Assembly: GCA_025667525.1 (NCBI GenBank)
Contig: CM046876.1
Location: 565,933,469-565,997,468, forward strand
Direction: 5' to 3'
DNA: 64,000 nt
Source: Glebionis coronaria
Lineage: Eukaryota; Streptophyta; Magnoliopsida; Asterales; Asteraceae
The position numbers and the translations under genes were made by a program. The stretch's first letter is position 1, and each line of letters begins with the position of its first letter. Below are positions 58,901 through 64,000 of this stretch, in pieces. The notes beneath the pieces are model-generated. The model was not told the DNA's origin and searched no databases. It saw only the letters and a list, made by a program, of their open reading frames with translations.

Positions 58901-59546
58901 AGGATTGATTTACCGAATGAAGCAACCTAAAATCGTGTTGCTCATGTTTATTTCCGGGAAAATCGTTCTTACCGGTGCTAAGATCAGAGATCAAACATAC
59001 ACTGCCTTTGAGAATATATATCCCGTGTTGACTGAGTTTAGAAAGACAACAACGGTATGTCCTTTTTCATGGAAACTTGAATTATGTAATCTCATTTTCC
59101 CCTTGTCTTGTGCCAAGAACATACTCTAATCTGTGCATTTAAATGTGCAGATGTCTAACGCCTTAGATGCCGGTCAACCAGCCGTCTTGACCAAGTCTAG
59201 AAAGACTACTATTTCACCTGCTACACCGGGTCAAGGTGGCCAGCTCTATGGAGCACGGCAATACCCAAGTAATTTCCAACCAGTGAACCAAACCACCGTC
59301 CCTCCAAAAGGCTATATGTCTAAAGCCTTAAGTGCCGGTCAACCAGCCTTGTCCGTAAACAGTACTACTGGCAATGGAAACAAGGGTCCCGTGAGACCAG
59401 CAGCGTATCAGAATTTGGCCTTTAACTCAAATGGTTCCTATAACATGCGTACACAAAGCGCGTACCAGGATGCACGATTTGCTAATGGGCCGCCTGGAAA
59501 CAATACAAGCACCACCCGTTTGTCAAATGCAAATGGTTTTGCATAA
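55898..59546 (+). CDS. TBP: TATA-box-binding protein with an extra 131-residue C-terminal tail
   Basis: Exons inferred from gt/ag signals and TBP homology: 55898-55953, 56721-56808, 56917-56988, 58358-58408, 58526-58570, 58675-58767, 58881-59054, 59151-59546; 324 residues. After a short N-terminus (19 residues) comes the complete two-repeat saddle domain, from [20 protein letters not shown] to [12 protein letters not shown]. The four Phe that kink TATA DNA are kept (about residues 50, 67, 141, 158). Plant TBPs are about 200 residues and end right after the saddle. Here the last exon adds a disordered Gly/Asn/Gln/Pro/Ser-rich tail with [11 protein letters not shown] repeated 55 residues later as [11 protein letters not shown]. 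Several core residues differ from the usual plant form (e.g. [25 protein letters not shown]), so this is probably a diverged paralogue. TBP nucleates TFIID and also serves Pol I and III. Retaining intron 7 gives a stop at 59127-59129 and a 24-residue tail instead. Confidence 0.9.
56013..56175 (+). repeat. Imperfect ~80 bp tandem duplication in TBP intron 1
   Basis: Two units each running from ggcctatgg through ccaaccgtgaccaac (or ctaaccgtgaccaac) to cgtgaccaa. The 8-mer gtgaccaa occurs four times. Confidence 0.6.
57071..57883. mobile_element. Foldback / long-TIR MITE in TBP intron 3
   Basis: The left arm (about 57071-57185) and right arm (about 57775-57883) are inverted copies over about 100 bp. 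They share atagc-acatactttt, acaaatatcatac and tactttcaaatt on opposite strands. No coding sequence lies between. Long terminal inverted repeats suggest a Mutator-like MITE. I could not fix a clean target duplication. Confidence 0.7.
57898..58244. mobile_element. Second MITE in TBP intron 3
   Basis: Ends aggctgaagggagtgg and ccactccctttagcct form a 16 bp inverted repeat with one mismatch. Similar inner motifs (cccactcac / gtgagtggg) occur in both orientations. 347 bp, no ORF. The superfamily is not clear. Confidence 0.65.
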
Positions 59547-59930
59547 AAAAGAAACACTTCCGTACCAATTCTCATCTTTTGGTACCTTTACTATGAATGG
59601 GTTTCTTGTTCCCTTACATGGTTTTTGGTCTTATATTTTCCTATGCTTTTTCCCCTTTTGATAAATATGTTCTAGGTTGGTTTTTTTTTGTTGGTTAATG
59701 AGTTAGGTGGTGTAATCCTATTTTGTAAATCTAGATCATATCAAGTGTAGGATAGTCTCATAGGAGTTATGGTTTGTGGTCTGTAATTTCACAAACGAGC
59801 TACAAAAAGCACGGTAGGAGATACGAGGTATTTGCAATACGAGTTTCTTTCAAGGTTTTAGAATCGGTTTGGTTTTATTTACTTTGTTTATCGTTGACTG
59901 AGGCTTGATCGCTGCTACGTTTTAAGTTAC
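59547..59930 (+). other. Probable TBP 3' UTR and short intergenic stretch
   Basis: T-rich sequence after the stop. No perfect aataaa; gataaatatg near 59660 is the nearest. Nothing else seen before the CACTA element. Confidence 0.5.
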
Positions 59931-59966
59931 TTTCACTACAACAATCCAGTCCTTCCCCATCGGGGT

Positions 59967-60371
59967 TTTCCCCAGCGACAACATGTCGCTGGGGAAAAGT
60001 CGCTAAACGACAAAAACTTTCTGACGTGGCAAACTTTCTCGAAAAAATTTTGACCAAAAAATAAAGAAACTTTTCCCCAGCGACATGTCGCTGGGGAAAA
60101 GTTGACTGAATTTTGACCAAACTACTTCACAATTAATGCAAGCGGGAGATTAACCCGCCAACGTTTCCCCAGCGACATGTCGTTGGGGAAACTTTCTCCC
60201 ACGTCTAATCCAAGTGATTAGCGTTAATGCGTTGTTTAATTTATGACAAAAGTTTTCCCCAGCGACAAGTCGCTGGGGAAACATTTAGGATTCCCTCCAA
60301 AGATATTCAGTTAACGCGCCTATTTTACAAAAAAACGAACAAATCTTTCCCCAGCGACATGTCGCTGGGGA
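59967..60371. repeat. Left subterminal palindrome cluster of the CACTA element
   Basis: Five copies of a palindrome with core ccccagcgacatgtcgctgg, at about 59967, 60071, 60163, 60253 and 60346. Spacing is about 90-105 bases, with single-base variants (cgttgg, acaagtcg). Confidence 0.93.
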
Positions 60372-60745
60372 TAAGTTGACTTCTATTTGACCACCAATTT
60401 TAAAAAATGTGTAGTGTCTATATAATATTTTAGTAAATATAATATATATATTAAAAAATATAGTTATTAAAATTTAAAATAGTATATCTCTTTTTATGAT
60501 AAAAAAAAGTGAGACAAATGGTTAATTTTCCTGCCAATGTTTTCCCGCCAAAAGTTAACATTCACTGATAATTGTTAACATTCATTGTTAATATTAATTA
60601 AAAATTGTTAACATTCATTGAGGCTTACAAACAGACACGCCTAAACCTAACTTTATTCTACACTGACACTTAAACACGCGCTTAATTAAACATGGATATT
60701 AAACCGATAATAGACTCATAAACACGAAAACAGATACATCATAAA

Positions 60746-61183
60746 CTAGTCCAAACGAATGTTCCCCATGTCATCGTAAAGGTCGTGAAGTAGTGCAGCT
60801 GAATCCAATGTGTGCCTATCGGAGTTGCGGTACAACTCTATCGTACGCTCAAGTACCATTATCATTCCATTCAAGCGCACACAGTTTGCACACGCTGAAG
60901 AGCTTGGAGAAGAAATTGGAATCGTTGAAGGTCTGGTAGAAGAGCTTGGAGGAGAAAAGCTCGTTGAAGGTCTTGAAGAAGAGCTTGGAGGAGAAAATCT
61001 CATTGAACCTCCAAGAGATTTGATTAGTAGTTGGACGCGTTCGTCTTTCCATAAAAAAAATTTGCATCCATATGAAACTGGAGGTTGAACCCGTGAACGT
61101 GGACAAGCATAGTACAGTCTACCAAATTTTTCAGTTGTCCACGATTCTCGAAGAACTATCAAGAGTTGACAAGTCAAACGCAA
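60746..61183 (-). CDS. GRF-type zinc-finger-like ORF inside the CACTA element
   Basis: 145-codon minus-strand frame. Residues about 14-50 read as the second half of a zf-GRF domain: SWTTEKFGRLYYACPRSR, then YGCKFFLWKDER, where the family has SWT..NPGRRF..C and C.FF.W.D. The first Cys pair (CxCG) is missing. A Ser/Pro-rich repeat follows (SPPSSSSRPSTSF twice), then a probable coiled-coil (MIMVLERTIELYRNS). zf-GRF modules bind nucleic acid. It is probably a host gene fragment captured by the transposon. No evidence of expression can be read from the sequence. Confidence 0.65.
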   Translation of the reverse strand: MRLTCQLLIVLRESWTTEKFGRLYYACPRSRVQPPVSYGCKFFLWKDERVQLLIKSLGGSMRFSPPSSSSRPSTSFSPPSSSTRPSTIPISSPSSSACANCVRLNGMIMVLERTIELYRNSDRHTLDSAALLHDLYDDMGNIRLD

Positions 61184-61285
61184 AGCGTTGACAAGTCAAA
61201 CGTATCAAGAGTTTCCCCAGCGACATGTCGCTGGGGAAACTTTGGAAAGCGTTGACTAGTCAACGGCAACGCGTTGACAAGTCAA
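61165..61285. repeat. Four TTGAC-AAG/TAG-TCAA inverted pairs
   Basis: ttgacaagtcaa at 61165, 61188 and 61274, and ttgactagtcaa at 61252. Each pairs two W-box cores (TTGAC) head to head, next to the right palindrome cluster. Confidence 0.75.
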
Positions 61286-61563
61286 ACGAAAGGAAATTTT
61301 CCCCAGCGACATGTCGCTGGGGAAATTTTGTAATTAGCTAAAATGGTTAAGTTTAACTTAATTTTTTTTATTTAATAAGGATTTTCCCCAGCGACATGTC
61401 GCTGGGGAAAATTTTGCCACCGTGGCATCAGTTCTTCCAGGAAAAGTCTGTGGGGCCCACGTGTCGCTGGGGATACTTTTAACAACTAGCGTACCCCAGC
61501 GAATATACCCCAACGACTTGTCGCTGGGGATATACTTCCCCAGCGACATGTCGCTGGGGAAAC
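61211..61563. repeat. Right subterminal palindrome cluster of the CACTA element
   Basis: Copies at about 61211, 61297, 61381, 61491-61532 (split by an insertion) and 61536, plus a half copy at 61459. Same core as the left cluster. Confidence 0.92.
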
Positions 61564-61606
61564 ACCAAAAATATCGTTGGGGTAGAGCGCGAATGTTGTA
61601 GTGTTT

Positions 61607-62895
61607 GTGCTTGCCTGTAGCGAGCATTTTTTGGAACTTGAGGTGTAAACGGGTAGAGTCAAGTGCTGTCAAGCTTGAGCTCATCTCAAATACTACAACT
61701 CAAGCCCGAAACTCGACTCGAGCTCGATTATTTCACATATCATGCTCAAACTCGATAAATACTCGACGTATCAATCTCGACTTGGCTCAGTTTATGTATA
61801 TAAAACGTTACAAGCATATTTAATTGCGATGAGGCTTGCGAAATTTATGAGCCGAGTATTTTAGAGCTCAAACTCGACTCAAATATATACTCTAGTAGCT
61901 CAAACTAGAGCTCGACTCATTTAGATCGAATCGATTTTCGAATAGTTTACTAGTCGATCTCGAGTACTCTTGACTTGTCTCGTTGTCTCATCTTATCTAC
62001 ACCCCTGTAAAGCCACAACTTTTTTTAAAAACTTTAATGTAATAAATCCATCCAGAAGTTATTTTTCTTGCTCAATTTACAAGTGCCACATTACTTTTTA
62101 CATTTACATGTATTATTTAAAAACACGTGGATTCATCACTCACCTAAACTTAAAAACAAACTTAAACATAAAATTAGGTATGAATTTTAGGTGTCTCAAT
62201 CACTTCTCTCTCGCACACTCTTTACAGGCTTCACAAACTGATGCGACTGTCTTGTCTTCGCTTGTCTGGTCTACCTTTATCATGCTTCAGCACACGCACA
62301 CTACCAATCCTTTTTTCTAAACTCTGGCACGAACAACAAGCCTGTAAACGAAAAGCCTTGCATATCCAGAACGCCAGACCTGTAGTTGATAAACTAAAGT
62401 GAGAAAACTTAAGACGGAATCACATAAGCCATTAAGCCAAGAACATTAAGCCAATTATCGTTAAGGTGGAACCCCCGCTGACATTGACAAGATATAAAGT
62501 CTATGGCCTGTGCTTGGGTTTGATCTAGATGAGATAAAGCATATCAGTAAGCGATTGAGGGATGGTGAATCCTACCCTCAGAACAGTATACTGATTCTTG
62601 ATAAAGGAACATTTTATACGATATACATTCTAGATCATCATCATCTTCTATCAGAAAGTTCAACTTATAGTACTGTTATACTCTACTATTCAGAGTAAAA
62701 GTCAAACCTTCATAGAGTATTCCACTTAGTACTAATATTGCATCATAGATTCATAGCAAACACAAAACTCACAAACTTAACAATTCAAACCAATATTTCT
62801 TGAAAAAAAAGTGTCATATATGATAAAGTCAAATGGGTGAAAAGTGAAACCTGCATAGCTAAGAGCTGGGAGAATCTATGGTTATGGCGTGACGT
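61607..62895. other. Non-coding stretch with CTCGA-rich patch
   Basis: 61640-61985 is rich in short actcga / ctcgag / agctcga phrases typical of dispersed plant repeats. No terminal repeats could be fixed. The rest is AT-rich with no convincing ORF. Confidence 0.45.
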
Positions 62896-63055
62896 TAGAG
62901 GTGGCAAATGGGTTGGTTTGGTTGGGTTTGGGTCATGGGTCAAATGGGTTGTGGGTCAAATGGGTTATGGGTCAAATGGGTCATCACTTAATAACTGGTC
63001 AAATGGGTTATGGGTCAAATGGTTTGGGTCGGGCCAACCCACTAACTTACAATAT
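62896..63055 (+). mobile_element. hAT-like element end with GGGTCAAAT repeats
   Basis: tagaggtggcaaatggg is a common plant hAT terminal sequence. It is followed by about eight gggtcaaatggg / gggtcatggg repeats up to gggccaaccc. The opposite end is not found before the minisatellite. Confidence 0.5.
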
Positions 63056-63106
63056 TTTCCTATCTTTTAACATGTTCAAACGTTTTTATCTGTATTCGTT
63101 CGATTT

Positions 63107-64000
63107 TTACGTTTTGGTCAGTTGTTTTAAGTTTTTCATCGAATTTTTTACGTTTTATCATTATTTTTACGTTTTCGTCAGTAAATTCACGTTTTCGTCT
63201 GTAAATATACGTTTTAGTAAGAAAATTCACGTTTTCGTCAGTAAATTTACGTTTTCGTCAGTAAATTTACGTTTTCGTCAGACAAATTTTACGTTTTCGT
63301 CAGTTACTTTACGTTTTCGTCAGAAAATTTACGTTTTCGTCAGTAAATTTACGTTTTCGTCAGAAACTTTACGTTTTCGTCAGTAAATTTACGTTTTCGT
63401 CAGAAAATTTACGATTTCGTCAGAAAATTTACGTTTCCGTCAGTAAATTCACGTATTCGTCAGCAAATTCACGTTTTCGTCAGAAAATTTACGTATTCGT
63501 CAGAAAATTTACGTTTTCGTCATTAAATTTACGTACTCGTCAGAAAATTTACGTTTTCGTCAGTAAATTTACGTATTCGTAAGTAAATTTTTCGTTTTCG
63601 TCAGTAAATTTACGTTTTCGTCATAAAATTTTTTTTTCGGCAGTAAATTTACGTTTTCGTCAGAAAGTTTACGTTTTCGTCAGTAAATTTACGTTTTCGT
63701 CAGAAAATTTATGTTTTCGCCAGTAAATTCACGTATTCGTCAGAAAATTCACGTTTTCGTCAGAAAATTTACGTTTTCCTCAGTAAATTTACGTTTTCGT
63801 CAGAAAATTTTCGTTTTCGTCAGTAAATTTAAGTTTTCGTCAGTAAATTTACGTTTACGTCAGAAAGGTTACGTTTTCGTCAGTAAATTTACGTTTTCGT
63901 CAGAAAATTTACGTTTTCATCAGAAAATTTACGTTTTCGTCAGTAAATTCACGTATTCGTCAGAAAATTCACGTTTTCGTCAGAAAATTTACGTTTTCAT
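63107..64000. repeat. 20 bp minisatellite, running off the window
   Basis: More than 40 units of acgttttcgtcagtaaattt or the variant with cagaaaattt; regular from about 63169. Unit variants recur in blocks, e.g. cagtaaattcacgtattcgt at 63721 and 63941. Open frames through it are an effect of the repeat, not genes. Confidence 0.95.

Larger units (their letters stand above)
59934..61603. mobile_element. Non-autonomous CACTA (En/Spm) transposon, 1.67 kb
   Basis: Starts cactacaacaatcc and ends ggatgttgtagtg-like (gaatgttgtagtg), i.e. CACTACAACA inverted ends, with a 3 bp duplication ttt on both sides (59931-59933, 61604-61606). The superfamily signature is therefore complete. Two subterminal clusters of large palindromes flank a centre carrying a GRF-type zinc-finger ORF. 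No transposase is present, so it depends on a partner. Confidence 0.92.

Noticed and set aside
59967..61563. Regularly spaced repeats resembling a CRISPR array
   Set aside because: Units are perfect palindromes in two subterminal clusters within CACTA ends and ttt duplications, in a plant genome; spacers are not uniform.
61640..61985. CTCGA-rich stretch as a distinct transposon
   Set aside because: No terminal repeats or target duplication could be set; kept only as a repeat-like patch.
62837..63386. Long + strand frames with Gly/Trp/Asn or Phe/Ser/Val repeats
   Set aside because: They only reflect the gggtcaaat tract and the 20 bp minisatellite; unit lengths allow open frames without coding function.

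Overview
This is a eudicot plant nuclear window, probably from the daisy family (Asteraceae). The family call is an inference from the style of its LTR retrotransposons. I saw no bacterial-type gene, rRNA, tRNA gene or CRISPR array. About 52 of the 64 kb is one stack of nested transposable elements. The only convincing host gene is a TATA-box-binding protein (TBP) gene at 55.9-59.5 kb on the + strand.

Layout. Bases 1-52194 belong to a minus-strand SIRE-like Ty1/copia element (Copia A). Its 5' LTR is at 51325-52194 and its 3' end lies left of the window. Copia A carries three insertions. (1) Copia B (2550-8780, TSD ttgag) sits in its RNase H region. (2) A 3.4 kb probable solo LTR (14062-17489, TSD gtcca) sits in gag. 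(3) A 33 kb Athila-type Ty3/gypsy composite (17605-51077, near-TSD acatg/aaatg) also sits in gag. Removing (2) and (3) with one TSD copy each rejoins the Copia A gag frame exactly. The Athila composite has the order LTR-body-LTR-chimeric body-LTR. It carries two further insertions: a small element with no recognisable retrotransposon ORF (19409-22778, TSD gatca) in its left LTR, and a young Tekay-type chromovirus (32435-43647, 6 bp flanking repeat gcgaac) in its second body.

Copia A itself lies in a decayed PIF1-like helicase (52195-53271, + strand), which suggests an older Helitron whose other end is outside the window. Next come an unrecognised minus-strand gene fragment (54.0-54.4 kb) and a hairpin resembling a Helitron terminus (55.13-55.17 kb).

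The TBP gene has eight inferred exons (55898-59546). Its saddle domain is complete and keeps all four DNA-intercalating Phe, but a 131-residue Gly/Asn/Gln/Pro/Ser-rich C-terminal tail is added by the last exon. Two MITE-like elements lie in intron 3. Downstream is a 1.67 kb non-autonomous CACTA transposon (59934-61603) with large palindromic subterminal repeats and an internal GRF-zinc-finger-like ORF. An hAT-like end and a 20 bp minisatellite (63.1 kb to the window edge) finish the window.

Most likely to be new: the C-terminally extended TBP; three frame-restoring mini-introns in the Tekay gag (one with a mutated donor); a palindrome family placed both upstream of the Athila TATA box and in its 5' leader; the palindromic subterminal repeats of the CACTA element; and the chimeric Athila tandem array.
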